From assembly GCF_036884655.1 (NCBI RefSeq), contig NC_088342.1:18067501-18131500 (forward strand): 64,000 bases of DNA. Reading direction: 5' to 3'. Origin of the DNA: Musa acuminata AAA Group. Taxonomy: Eukaryota > Streptophyta > Magnoliopsida > Zingiberales > Musaceae. Below the pieces are notes generated by a model. The model had not been told where the DNA came from and ran no database searches. It was given only the letters and a program-made list of their open reading frames with translations. Shown here piece by piece: positions 20,688-32,840 of this stretch (position 1 is its first letter; each line of letters begins with the position of its first letter). The translations under genes were made by a program, and so were the position numbers.

Positions 20688-22067
20688 GTTTGTACTAGTT
20701 TTCTTTGACGATATCCTTATTTATAATCCTTCTCTTGAAAGTCATAATCAGCACTTATGACTTGTTTTGACGATTTTACGAGACAATATTCTTTTTGTCA
20801 AAAAATCAAAGTGCAGTTTTCTTCAACAGAAGGTGGAATATTTGGGCATATCATATTACAGGAAGGTGTGGCGGTGGATCTCTCCAAAATTGAATCAATG
20901 CAGAACTGGCCGACCTAGAGGAATATAAAATTGCTACGCAGCTTTCTCGGTTTAATAGGCTACTACTACAAGTTCGTGAAAAACTATGGAAAGATCAATG
21001 TACCCCTTACTTCCTTGCTGAAAAAGGATACTTTCCAATGGTTAGACAAAGCCACCACCGCCTTCGATGAACTTAAAGCCACAATGACGACAACGCCCAT
21101 ACTAGCGCTACCCGACTTCGACAAGACTTTTGTTATTGAAGTCGATGCCTCCGGAGTCGGAATTGGTGTTGTACTAATACATAATGGCCACTCACTCACT
21201 TATACTAGTAAAGTATTATCTCCTTCCCATCTCAAGATGAGTATTTACAACAAGGAGATGCTCATGATTGTGTATGCGGTGACTAAATAGAGACCCTACT
21301 TAATCGGGCGACGCTTTCAAATCAAGACCGACCATAAAAGCATAAAATATTTCTTGGAGCAGAAGATATCTTCCCCCGAGTAGCAAAAATAGGTAACAAA
21401 TCTTCTTGGATATGATTATGAAATAACTTACAAAAGGGGGAAAGAGAATGTAGTTGCAGATGCGCTTTCGCGGCTACCCGAGCAAGCTGAATTTTTGGTC
21501 GTTTCACTTCTGACCAGCGACTTCCTTGAGGATAGTAGGAGGAAATGACAAGAAGATCCGAAAACCAGTAAAATCATAAAACAATTTAAGGAAGCACCAA
21601 GCTCCTTGGCTCATTATAGTTGGGACTTAAAAGAATTACGCTATAAGGGATGCATTGTGCTTGTGCCAAATTCTACTTGCATAAAGACCATCCTTCAAGA
21701 GGTACATTCCACACCTATGGTCGGGTACTTCGAGTTCCTTAGAACCTATAAGAAAACTAAGAAAAAATTTTATCGGGTAGGGATGAAAATATTATTGCTA
21801 AATTTGTGGCACAATGTGATGTATGTCAACGACATAAAGGCGAGACAATGGCAAGTCCTGGAAAGCTGCAACCCTTACCCGTCCCAAACACAATATGGAC
21901 TGATATAACAATGGACTTCATCGAAGGGCTTCCCTCATCACAAGGAAAAGCTAAAGCAAGGATGAAAGAGCAATATGATCAACGCAAAGGTGAAAGAGAA
22001 TTTTTAATAGGAGATTGGGTCTTCCTACGGCTCCAACCATGCAAGAAAATATCAATCTAGACCAGAG
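20688..22067 (+). pseudogene. Ty3/gypsy RT end, RNase H and integrase remnants (G0, part 3)
   Basis: Resumes after G1, with TSD GTTTG at 20688-20692. Joining across G1 restores the RT catalytic block VFFDDIL. 20931-21290 encodes the RT thumb and RNase H start (LRSFLGLIGYYYKFVKNYG, VIEVDASGVGIG). RNase H continues with stops to about 21500 (VVADALSRLPEQ). The integrase H2C2 zinc-finger region and DVCQRHKGE follow at 21606-21860, then WTDITMDFIEGLP. At about 21950 the frame jumps straight to the integrase C-terminal region (MKEQYDQRKGEREFLIGDWV), so most of the catalytic core is missing. Cut at 22067 by element E (TSD CAGAG). Confidence 0.85.
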
Positions 22068-22753
22068 TGTTAGGATCGGGGTCGGCACTAAGAGGGGGGG
22101 TGAATTAGTGCAGCGGTAAAATCACGTCTTCAAAAATGTTTCGTTTCGATAAAACTAATTTCGAAAACTTAACTTGAAACACGTTCGTAAATGTATTGAA
22201 AGCAGTAAGCTATTAAAGAGGTTTGCAGTAATGATAAATTACTCAAAGTAAAATGCAAACCAGATTTTAGAGTGGTTCAATCGTCGTGACCTACATCCAC
22301 TTTACCAATTCCTCTTCCATCGAGGCCACTGGCATCCACTATTGGTCTTCCTTCAATAGGCGAAGACCCACCACCTTTTACACCCCTCTTCTCCTTTTCC
22401 CGGGTTTAGGAGACAACCCTTACAAGCACTCACTCCTCTCTTACAGAATTCTAAACTTAGAGTGGAGGAGGAAATTTTTAAAGAGATTACAGCAGCGTTT
22501 CTTCACTTTTAAACTCTCTGTGCTTGTATCTTTTAACCAGGGATGAGAGGGGTGTTTATAGGCTTCAAGTTGATTCAAACTTGGAGCCTAAAAATATCTC
22601 ATCCTAGGTTTCCTAGGCACGAGCGGTACCACCACTTGCGCTGGGTGGTACCATCGCCTAGTCTAGCGGTACCACTGCTTAGGATGTTGTGCTGGGTGGT
22701 ACCATTGCCCAGACTGGTGGTACCACTGCTTGGCACCATGCTAGGGACGGTAC
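22068..22753 (-). repeat. Element E 3' LTR, distal part
   Basis: Begins TGTTAGGATCGGGG. It includes the U5 hairpin block (22344-22368), a degenerate TATA region (about 22553) and the start of a GGTACCACC-type repeat array. D inserted here; GGTAC (22749-22753) is the TSD, repeated at 39185-39189. Confidence 0.88.
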
Positions 22754-24357
22754 TACTAGTCATAGGTGCCCAACAAGCCAATCACGTGAGTGATGACACA
22801 TGTGACTTGATACAGAATCTTTTTTGCTTATTATATTTTGGCATATATTACTTTATAACTATTGCATATATGCATATGTATATTGTGATGTCCTTGGATT
22901 TGTGCAATGGGAATCGGATCATGATGAGATCACGATAATGAGATCGATTCACCTTTAAACACAGATCCTAAATAATCCCGGCCATAGGTTACTCGAGTGG
23001 GACATCGTGATAATCGGACAAACTAGTGTTCTGTATACCCGTCCATATGATGGATGCAGCTAGTCTCATAGCTGCTCGTGTAGGGACACTAGGGATACAG
23101 CATAGATGCTCATTGGAGAATGAGTTCACTGATTGATCCGCTTACGGAATGCTGGATGGTCGATGATGCCTTATTGTCAGACAGTGATTCCGTAGTCCTA
23201 GTGGTGTGTATCTGGTCCTTAGACTTGAGACACCAAGGATGTCATGTATGAGTGCTCCACTCTTTGATATCATACTTATAGGTTTGGCTATCCCAGATCT
23301 AGTACAACTGGTAATTTGGAGTGGTAGTCGACCTTACGAGGGCTATTGAGTGTCGATAGAGGATCATCCACTCTCGGCATCATGAGAGGAATATCCCATG
23401 TGTTCTTGCTTAGATAAATCCCTGGCTAGGGTCGTTCGAGTTGAGAGAGAAAGAGTTCTCCGGGAGAATCCGATTAGAGCGAGACTCAAGTAGAAACCGT
23501 ATGGGTCTGATAGCACCATGCTCGATATATGGTCTTTGGGATATTAGATGGATGAGGGACTATAGGTACACGGTAATTGAGGACAAGCAGGTTTAATGGA
23601 TTGGATTCCCCTGTATCGTTTGGGGACTATGGCGTAGTGGCCTAGTACGTCCGTCGTCGATGAGTCGAGTGAATTATTACAGAGATAATATTTCACTAAG
23701 TTAGAAGGAGTTCTGACAGGTATGACTCTCGGCTAGCTCGATATTGGGCCTAGAGGGTCACACACATATGGTAGGCATTACGATGAGTAGAGGTTCGGAT
23801 ATGAGATATCCGACGGAGCCCTTGTCTTATTGGATATCCAATAAGCCCCTGAATTATTGGATCCCATAGACGAGATCCAATAAGAGCCCATGAGAGATTA
23901 TTGGATAGAGATCCACTAATATAAAAGGCTTGGGTTATTGGATGCAGATCCAATATCCACTAGGGGAGGATCCATTAAGGTTTGACAGGGGACCTCTATA
24001 AATAGGAGGGATTCAGAGCCTCATAGGCTAGAGCCTTTGCTTGCCTCTCCTATTCTCCTTCCCCTCTCCACCTCAGAGCAGGTCTGGAGTTTTGAGGAGC
24101 GTCGTCGCAGCCCTACTGTGTGGATCACCGCTAGAGAGGAGGACGCTTGACCTCCTTCACCCTCTCCTAAAGATCTGCAAGGAAATAGGGATATACGATC
24201 TCTGTAGATAACACAATCTACTCTATACGGAGTTTTAAGTTTCACGGATTTTGCTCACCAATCTTCGCACGACGACGAACATCTCTTTGGGAATCGGGGA
24301 TTTTGTTTTCTTGCTCTTCCGCTGCGTATCTGATGTCGCCCCCAAGATTTCCCAATA
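22754..24357 (+). repeat. Element D 5' LTR
   Basis: 1,604 bp from TACTAGTCATAGG to TTTCCCAATA. TATA box at 23997-24004 (CTCTATAAATAGGAGG). The boundaries are set by the TSD on the left and the PBS on the right. The related solo LTR L has canonical TG/CA ends. Confidence 0.9.
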
Positions 24358-24371
24358 GTGGTATCGGAGCC
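24358..24371 (+). promoter_or_regulatory. Primer-binding site, element D
   Basis: GTGGTATCGGAGCC, matching the initiator tRNA-Met complement with one change (CGG in place of CAG). Confidence 0.82.
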
Positions 24372-26134
24372 AGGTTGTTCGTGCGAATGATTGGTTTTGA
24401 ACTGTGTGTGTTGTGTTTAGGAAGAATTTCGACGTCAAAATCGTTGACGCAAAAAACAAGGAAGGGCAGTAATAGTTGCTGCCCTCGATCTACGTGCCTA
24501 CAGCCACCTACAGTAGCAGTCGCAACTAGGCAGCACAGCGATGGTGCATGCGCAAGCACTATGCCTGCAACAGGCTTGCGGTCGGCGGGGCTGGCAGCTA
24601 GCAGGCAGAGGTACCGTAGGGTAGCGGCGCTTGTGGCCACTGCTCCCGAGGGCAAAACCCCGGCAAGGCAGCACCGCCTGTGGGCACTGCCTCACGGGCA
24701 GAACCGCCCGCAGATGGGGCGGCGCCCATAGGGGCGATCGCCCGCGGGGGCAGCACTACCCACGGGGGCGCCCACCTGCAAGGGCAACACCCTAGCCCCG
24801 TTGTACCTACCGCCGCCGGCAGGGTGGCGGCGGCAGCAGCAGCAGCGAAGAGGGAGAGGGGCTTAGGGTTTTTGGCAAAAAGATAGTTTTACCCCTGTGA
24901 ATTTGAGAAATTCCAGTTTTTGTCTTTTGTCCAAATTACGAAAATACCCCTATGAATTCAAAAATTTCCTATATGTCCCTGATTTCATAACATACTAATT
25001 AATTAAAAGGTTTAGTTGATTATTATTTTTATCATTATCTAGTAGTCCTACATGATGATGACTATTTATACATGTGATGTATGATGTGTGGACGAATAAT
25101 CATGGACCGTGTGATGTGTGTACTTGTGATTATTATTATTGAGGTCTGCGAGCCTCCATTATATTTCTCGTTTATTGTCGGGCCTGTGTGCCTATGATTA
25201 AGTTGTAATCACATGAGGAGGCGCAGCGGGAGCGTGGATGCGATAGCGGGACCCACGAGACGGACGATCGCGATGCATGAAGATACATCAAGATGTCGAC
25301 GGAACCGACAAGGACAAGATGGATGATCACAGGGCATGGAGATGCACCATTGCACACATAGATCTTGATGTGAGTGATTAGGCCTACTGGCTCGGGCCTA
25401 ATCACATTAGGTTGTGGTCCATGATCATCTGGTGTGATTGCTTATACACATACTAGATATGTATATATATTTGCATGCGATGTAGATATATATTAAATAT
25501 GTATATGTGTGACATGTCATATTAGGAGACCAAATCATAGAAACATCTCTCTCGATTATATTAAGTGGGTAAAGTGAGGCAATTAGATTGACCCACATGG
25601 CCTTCCATCGTTATAAGTAGGAACCGATTCCCGGTGTAGGTTGAGTTGGTCGAGTCCCTCGAGACTCACTTATATCGCGATTCGCTATCTTGCTTATGAC
25701 ATAGAGATGTCACCGGTGACCTAAGGACATGGTATGCTTGGTCGAGTCCCTCAAGGGTATATCATCAAATCAGACTCATCTTGTAATGAAGGTGTTGACT
25801 TAACCGAGCATCATGGTTGGTCGAGTCCCTCGAGACCACGGTGATTCGGAGGCCGAACAGGATAGGAATCACAAGGAGTTGTGATAGGCAAGAGTTGCCT
25901 ACCTTTTAGGCTTAGTGTGATTGGTCAAGTCCCTCGAGGTTACACTAAGACGCTGATTGGATCCTGATCCCCACTAGAAGTCTGCCGGAGACTTCCGCTT
26001 CACGTGCTAAGGGTGTCGTGTGACTCGTTAGTAAAATAGTGGGAGCATATTAAGATAGAAGTCCATATCTTGATAGTTTATTTCTTACAAAATCTGTATG
26101 TTATTCATTTCTACTGTATTTTTATTATCAGAAA
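24372..26134 (+). other. Leader of element D, between PBS and gag
   Basis: A long untranslated leader with no supported ORF. 24480-24880 is GC-rich (GGGCGATCGCCC is a perfect 12-bp palindrome at 24732-24743). 25110-25560 is AT-rich. 25640-25950 is the hairpin array listed separately. GTCACCGGTGAC (25709-25720) is another perfect palindrome. Homologous sequence occurs in Q (60504-60722 and 62493-63297). Confidence 0.75.
25642..25949 (+). promoter_or_regulatory. Four-hairpin array with constant core in the D leader
   Basis: The core TTGGTCGAGTCCCTCGAG (with slight variants) occurs four times, each flanked by a different pair of complementary arms. Unit 1: TGAGT 25642-25646 with ACTCA 25664-25668. 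Unit 2: ATGGTATGCTTG 25729-25740 with CAAGGGTATATCAT 25752-25765 (imperfect). Unit 3: CATGGT 25812-25817 with ACCACG 25835-25840. Unit 4: CTTAGTGTGA 25911-25920 with TTACACTAAG 25940-25949, ten pairs with one G-U. Between units 3 and 4 lie two further hairpins (25868-25885 and 25885-25901). Q has the same layout with compensating changes. A role in RNA dimerisation, packaging or translation is inference. Confidence 0.65.
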
Positions 26135-26885
26135 ATGTCACTTTCAAATCCCTTACGTGGCATACTTGATGTCAACTGCCTCACTTGTCCAAATTATACG
26201 GATTGGCTCCGTAACTTGAGAATTATTCTCACGATGGAGAAAATTGTGTACGTCCTTGATATAGTGATGCCTACGCCCGAAGAAGGGGCAAGCGAGGATG
26301 AGATCGCTCGCTACGTGAAGTACATTGATGACTCCACTCTTGCTCAGTGCTATATGTTGTGTTCTATGACTCTTGAGTTACAGAGACAACATAAAAAGAT
26401 AGATGCCAGATCCATTCTCCTACATGTCTGTAAATTGTTTGAGGAACAGGGAAGGATTCAGCGATATGAGATATCCAAGAGCCTCTTCCGCGCTAGGATG
26501 ACTGAGGGAACACAGGTTCAGAACCATGTCCTAAATATGATTAAGTGGATAGAGAAACTCGTAGGTCTAAGAATGGTCCTAGAGGATAACTTGTGTGTGG
26601 ACATTGTGCTTCAGTCCCTACCAGATTCCTTTTCACAGTTCATAATAAATTTTAATATGAACAATCTTGAGGTGACTCTCCTAGAGCTCCTCAATATGTT
26701 GAGGGAGGTAGAGAGTACTATTAAGAAAGAGAAGCCAGTTCTCTACACTGGTGAGACCAGAAAGAAAAGGAAAGCAGAAAGGTTCCTTAATAAGGGAAAG
26801 GGCAAGGGCAGACTAGGTAAAGCAAAGGTTGCTAAGAAAGACCTAGCAAAGGACAAAGGCCAGTGCTTCCACTATGGCAAAGATG
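26135..26885 (+). pseudogene. gag: Copia gag of element D, interrupted by C
   Basis: ATG at 26135 ([20 protein letters not shown]), about 250 codons open up to the insertion. The N-terminal copia gag domain is followed by a Lys-rich linker ([17 protein letters not shown]) and the start of a zinc knuckle (CFHYGKD; the second Cys is already Tyr). The knuckle continues after C with GHWKKNYKEYL at 34436, where the last Cys is also Tyr. The TSD of C, AGATG, is 26881-26885 and 34435-34439. Confidence 0.87.
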
Positions 26886-28469
26886 TGTTGAATCTCATAT
26901 TTTGATGATGAAACCAATTGATAATTATGTTTAAGTTTAACTATATTTTGAGTGATGCAGGTCTAATCGATCAGTATTAGATAATTAAGGTAGGAGGAAT
27001 TGACGTTGCGCCGGAGGAGATCACGTTAGGATATTGGATGGCAGAAGGCTTCGGACGTTGGGCATCGGGCCAAGAGCGGAATTGCGCCAAGGATATCGGC
27101 GTTGTGGAGGTCAACCGCCGATTGGGCAACAAGCCGCAAGAGAGGACGATGCGCCGAAGAATCGGACGAAGCGCCAACCAATGACGTGCCGAGCAACAGA
27201 ATGTCAATTCGCTTTATAATAATTGTCTAGATCGGAGTAGAGTTTTGGTTTGTGTGTGCAGGATTAACTATGATAATGATGAAGACATAAAGCGAAACAA
27301 AGTGTTGGAGTCAAGCGCGAAGGATTCGTTGGGAGTTCGAGAGTTCGACGGAAGTCCGAAGGTTCGTCGGGAATGCTGCCGGAACTAGCCGAGAATGAGT
27401 AGGGAGCTTGCCGAAGGGTTTTTCGGAAGCTCGCCGGAAGGTTCGTTGGAAGTTCGCGGAGCTTGCCGAGAAAGATCGCAGCTTGCCGAAGAAGCTCATC
27501 GGAACTCGCCAAGATCAAATCGTGAAGTCTAGGAGCTTGCCGGGAGTCCGCAGAATGGTTTCCGAGAGTTTATCGGAAGACCGCCGGAAGTTCACCGAAA
27601 GCTCGCCGGAAGAAGTCTTGACTTACAAACTTTGTAATAGCTTAGAAAATGTCTTTAAATTCGTAGTTAGCACGTTAATTAGGGTTAGAATTCGGTGTTA
27701 ATCCTATAACCCAAGTAGGGGCCAATTGGGCCTGAGTTCGGACTGGTTTGGGCCAAGTTTGGAGCCCAACCAGTGAGCTGATTTGGCCTAGGCGGTGGCA
27801 CCGCCTAGGCTAGGCGGTGACACCTCCTTGGCTGGGCGGTTGCACCGTCCAGCATCCGAGCGCTGGGCGGTGGCACCGCTTGGCTGGGCGGTGGCACCTC
27901 CAGCATTCGGGAACCCAAAGAGAATTCAAATTTTGGAGCCCAAAATTTGAATCCTCTTGAGGCCTATAAATACCCCTCAAATCTCAGCTGAGAGAACAAC
28001 TTTTTGAGCAGCAAGTGTTTGAGAGAAAGGTCTTAGAAAAGTCCTAGCTAATCTTGTTTTCATTTTGGTAGTGTTCACCTCCTTCTTTCTTGCTGAAAAT
28101 TTGTAAGAGAGTGAACCGCTTGTAAAGAGTTGTAAGAGGGGTATTTACCCTTCCCTTTCAAGAGATTTGCTAGTGGAAGGTGGGAGCCTCATCGAAGAGG
28201 GGCCTCGCAAGTGGATGTAGGTCACTTGACCGAACCACTTTAAAAACAGCGTAATCTCTGGTTTGCATTTCATTACTACTATTTACATTACTGCAAACCC
28301 TCTTATTTGCTTTATTTCCTCATTACATTTACTGCACAACTTTGCGAATATGCTTTCAAGTTAAACACTTCCGATTCCGATTTTTATCGTACGAAAGATT
28401 TGTCGAAACCAACATTTTAAGCCGCTACACTAATTCACCCCCCCTCTTAGTGCCGCTCCGATCCTAACA
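26886..28469 (+). repeat. Element C 5' LTR
   Basis: TGTTGAATCTCAT ... CGATCCTAACA. TATA box at 27965-27972, with GC-palindrome array at about 27790-27905. It differs from the 3' LTR by several substitutions and by about 10 bp in the GC array. Confidence 0.93.
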
Positions 28470-28485
28470 ATTGGTATCAGAGCCA
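28470..28485 (+). promoter_or_regulatory. Primer-binding site, element C
   Basis: ATTGGTATCAGAGCCA directly after the LTR. Confidence 0.9.
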
Positions 28486-28519
28486 CGGTTTTCTACTTTG
28501 GTTTAACACCCAAATAGAA

Positions 28520-29440
28520 ATGGCTCTTTATGGCTTTCAAGAGGGTCACTCTCTCATTCGTCCTCCCTTTTTCAATGGGACGGACTACACTTGTTGGAAA
28601 ACTCAAATGAGAGTTTTCTTACTTTCTTTGGATTTGAATTTATGGCACATAGTCGAAAATGGATTTGAAATGTCTTCTCTCCCAATGAACCATTGGAATG
28701 ATTTGGAGAAGAAGATGTTTTCTCTAAATGCAAAGGCTATAAATGCCTTATATTGTGCACTTGACAAAAATGAATTTAATCGCGTTTCGATGTGTGACTC
28801 GGCTTGTGATATTTGGAGAACTCTAGAGGTCACTCATGAAGGCACTAGCCGAGTGAAAGAGTCCAAAATCAATATTCTTGTGCATTCTTACGAACTTTTC
28901 CGGATGAAACCAAGTGAGTCCATCGGAGACATGTACACCCGTTTCACGGATGTCATCAATGGACTCAAAGCTCTTGGTAAAAGTTTTTCTAATTTTGAAC
29001 TAGTCACTAAAATCTTAAGATCCCTTCCAAAAAGTTGGGATCCAAAAGTTACGGCCATTCAAGAGGCCAAGGACCTTAAAACATTCCCTCTCGAAGAACT
29101 TATTGGGTCTCTAATGACCTATGAAATGAACAATGTGATAAAAAGAAAACTCGAAAATAACCTTCCAAAGGACAGGAAGGATTTCGGACATAGAACACAA
29201 GAAGACCACTCGAGCATAAGCTCAAGTGATGATGAACTTAAACTACAAATGAAACAAAAATTAAAAAGAAAAAGGAATGGAACTACTTGCTTTGAACGCA
29301 AGAAGAATAACAATTGGGATGAATCGAGCTCTTCCGAAGATGAGGAGAAAATCAAGAAAGGCGAGGTAGCAAACTACGCCTCAACCACTTTCAATAATGA
29401 GGTAATCGAAATCCCCCTAATTTATTTCGAAATTACATAA
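28520..29440 (+). CDS. gag: Truncated copia Gag, 306 aa, no zinc knuckle (element C)
   Basis: Same length and layout as the B gag: ATG shortly after the PBS, capsid domain to about residue 205, then a Lys-rich stretch, CFERKKNNNWDESSSSEDEE and the tail PLIYFEIT. Roughly 20 of 306 residues differ from B, yet the frame has no stop or shift, which suggests past selection or recent origin from an intact master. C sits in a much more decayed host (D). Confidence 0.9.
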   Translation: MALYGFQEGHSLIRPPFFNGTDYTCWKTQMRVFLLSLDLNLWHIVENGFEMSSLPMNHWNDLEKKMFSLNAKAINALYCALDKNEFNRVSMCDSACDIWRTLEVTHEGTSRVKESKINILVHSYELFRMKPSESIGDMYTRFTDVINGLKALGKSFSNFELVTKILRSLPKSWDPKVTAIQEAKDLKTFPLEELIGSLMTYEMNNVIKRKLENNLPKDRKDFGHRTQEDHSSISSSDDELKLQMKQKLKRKRNGTTCFERKKNNNWDESSSSEDEEKIKKGEVANYASTTFNNEVIEIPLIYFEIT

Positions 29441-32400
29441 TACTTTCATGAGTTATTTTTAATTTAGTTTAGGATTAATTTTCTTGAAAATTACATGTGT
29501 TATGTTAATGCAATAAAATGTTAGATATAAATCTAATTCTTATACACCTAGTAAGATTAATCTTATGTATGTGCTTGAGAAGCAAGAATGTGTATTTTGA
29601 CGATTTCAATATTGATTTTCAATGACGATGCATAACTTTTGAAAGAAAGGCTTGATGATTTTTTTTATGAACCTTGTCTTTGGTTTTCAAACATGATGTA
29701 TGGTTTTGACATATGAACAAAATTTGAGCATGCTAAGATAAAGTCAATCATATAAACTAAAACTAAAGAAGTTTTAGTTATCTATAAGAATCATTCAAAA
29801 TTATGTTCAATAAAAAAAGCAAAATGATGGAATGAAAATATTAAATGTTTTAATACCATTTTATGCATGAGATTTTAAACGTTATACATAATGATCTTGA
29901 TGGTTGTTATGAAGAAATTTATTTTTCGATCCTAAATGATTGATGATATATATATTTTTTGGCACAAAAAGGACAAAGGTATACTTATATGAAACAACTA
30001 AATAGATAAAAGTATTTTTCTTGAAAATTCTTGGTTTGATGAATCTATTTTATCATCTTTTTATGAATATCTTGAAAATAATTTTTGATTTGATGATTTG
30101 AATTTGAATGAGCTTTATCTTGATTTTTTGAGATTTATAACTTGAGATTTACTCTATAAAAATCAAGATCTTGTATCCTCAATGTTCCTTTTTAGCATCT
30201 ATTATCCAAATGAATTATGATTGGTATCATTGCTATATTTTTTCTTATCGTGCACTAAAGAGAAAATTTTCCTAAATGAATCGTGATATTTCGGAACCAC
30301 AATTCTTTTTATGATTCATAATGAATTGAGAAATTTTATATACTTGAATTAAGATTGAATGAATTTTATCTATATCATGATCTCCTAAGATTTTTCCTTG
30401 ATTATTTAAGAGGAGATTTTTCAAAACAAAACGTGTCTTCTATTATCTTTTTATGATATGATTTTTATGCAATTCCTTGTACTCATGAAATATTTATCTC
30501 AACACCCAATAACTCTTCTTGATATTCCTTATGTGATGAAACAAAATAACGCATGAAATTCAAATAAGAAGTTAATGATCATGCATGATAGGATGTAATG
30601 AATTTTGACATTTAGATACTATCATTTGAATAGCTATGATCATGTTGCCAAAATGATTTATCATGAATGCTTGAATATCATGTATGATATGCCGATATTG
30701 ATGATTGAGTTATTTGTATCATGCATGAAAAATAAAAGATATAGTTTTGAAATTGTGCATGTTCGAATTTGAAAATATGATGATGCCTAATTATGAAATT
30801 GTGCAATGAAAATATTAAACATTTTGAAACCATGTTTTAGTGTCATGCATAATGATCATGCTTAATAAATTTTAAAATTATGTATGATGAATCTTGCGAT
30901 TTACGGATTATTGATTTTTACTATAATTGAAGTGCCTTATTGATCCTTGTTGTAATCAATCTTACACTTTCGGTTTTAAACATGATATATGTTTTATTTG
31001 GCATAAATGAAATAAAATCATATGAATTGAAACAACTAAAAAGAGAAAAATATTTTTTCCTTGAAAATTTATTTTTCTCTATCTTATTGATCTTGATGAT
31101 TATTATGATAAATCTATGTATACTATTTTGAATCTCTTGAAAGTAATGTTGAGATTTTGATGAATTTGACGATTTGAATTTGAATGAGTTTGTATTTAAA
31201 TTATGATCTTGATTTCTTGGATTTACTACTTGAGATTCTTTTTTAATCACAATCTCTTCTTTGTACACCTACAATTTTTGTTATTTATAAAAGGAAGAGA
31301 TTTGATAAAATGAATCATGTCTTTTAGTATTCAAATGGTTTTATCTTTGATGATATGATTTCTTTATATCTATGATATAAATGTCTTGAAATGATTGAAA
31401 TATTTTACACTTTTATGCTCTTCCCTACTTCTTTCTTGTTTTCAATGATAAAACGGGGAGAAGTTTTGATCATGCATGGTAGGATATAATTTGACAAAAT
31501 TTATACCATCATGAAACATTTATGATTTGCAATGATGCATGCAATACTTGTGCTTTCTAATTATGATGTGATGTATTGCATATGATGTAAATCATGATTT
31601 AAATGCTATGAGTTGTTACTAAAATGATAAATGTTGATTTAATGTTTTGTATCATGAATGCTCTAAATGATGATTGTTTGGTACCATGATCAAAATATTG
31701 ATAAATAGTTAAAAATTTTAGTATCATATATGATATCCTCATAATGTCGATCGATTTATTTAATGTCGTGCATGAATGAAATATAAGGCTTTTGAAAATA
31801 TGTATATTTTAATTTAAAAATATAATGATGCACAAATAAGATTGACACTTGACCCTTGTCATGATTTGAAGATTATAGTAAAGGGAAATGAATTACACTA
31901 TTGTATTGTTATTCCCTTCTATTTGATAATGACATAGGGGGAGCAAATTTTGCTAGCTAGCTCGCAAATATCAAGAGAAGCAATGAGTGCTAAGTTACAC
32001 ATTCTGAGAAGAAATTGCTATATTGAAACATTAATGTAATTATGAATGATGATATGATATTATGCATGTAATACTTCAACTTATGATAATGATGCATGCA
32101 ATGATAAAATATTCATGATGAAAAATTGTCTTGACATTTATAACTTGATTATTCATCCTTTGTCATGATTTTGAAATCGTTGTAAAAGGAAAAAGAACTA
32201 CAAAACTATATTCTTCTTTTTTTTTTGACAATGACAAAGGGGGAGAAATATTGCTCGCTCAAGATGCAAAATTTGAAAACTTGCACATTGCAAAAGAAGC
32301 AAAACTTGCAACTTGCACATTGCAATAGGAAGCAAGAATCATGAGCTTACACAAGAAAGCTATCTTGTATTTGCTTTCGTAATTTTTTTTGCTAGCTTGT

Positions 32401-32840
32401 ATGTAGTAAAACTTGCATATCATAAAAATTGCTAGCTTATAGTCTAAAGAGAAGCAATCAATAGCTATCTCAAGAAGACCAAACATGCTAAACTTACACA
32501 TCTTTAATCGTTAGATTGCATGATGATAAAACTTGATATTATGTTTTTCATGCAATAAGTTGAACCCATATAACAAACATTTGATTGTGGTACTTCTCCT
32601 TTTTGTTGATGACAAAGGGCGAGAAGTATGTTGATGACATGATATGTGATGCATAAGTTTTATGCATATGTTCATGATGATGTGTTGCAAGTATTCATTA
32701 TGAATATTGCAATGACTTGATTTCAGTTTGAATTCAAGGTTCTATCAATATGGCATATTGATAGGGGGAGTTTGTTTAAACTCCGGGAGTCAAGTTTAAC
32801 TCCGTCATCAATTGGTTGTCATCATCAAAAAGGGGGAGAT
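29441..32840 (+). other. AT-rich noncoding internal region of element C
   Basis: Homologous to 4106-6883 of B but with about 600 bp more near the 3' end. No supportable ORF. GGGGGAG-type purine tracts occur at about 31936-31943, 32236-32245, 32762-32769 and 32829-32838, plus a mutated one (AAAGGGCGAG) near 32617. The last is the presumed polypurine tract. Confidence 0.75.

Noticed and set aside
25642..25949. Regular repeats in the D leader as a CRISPR-like array
   Set aside because: Only four cores with uneven spacing, plant context, and arms that pair; it lies inside a retrotransposon leader.
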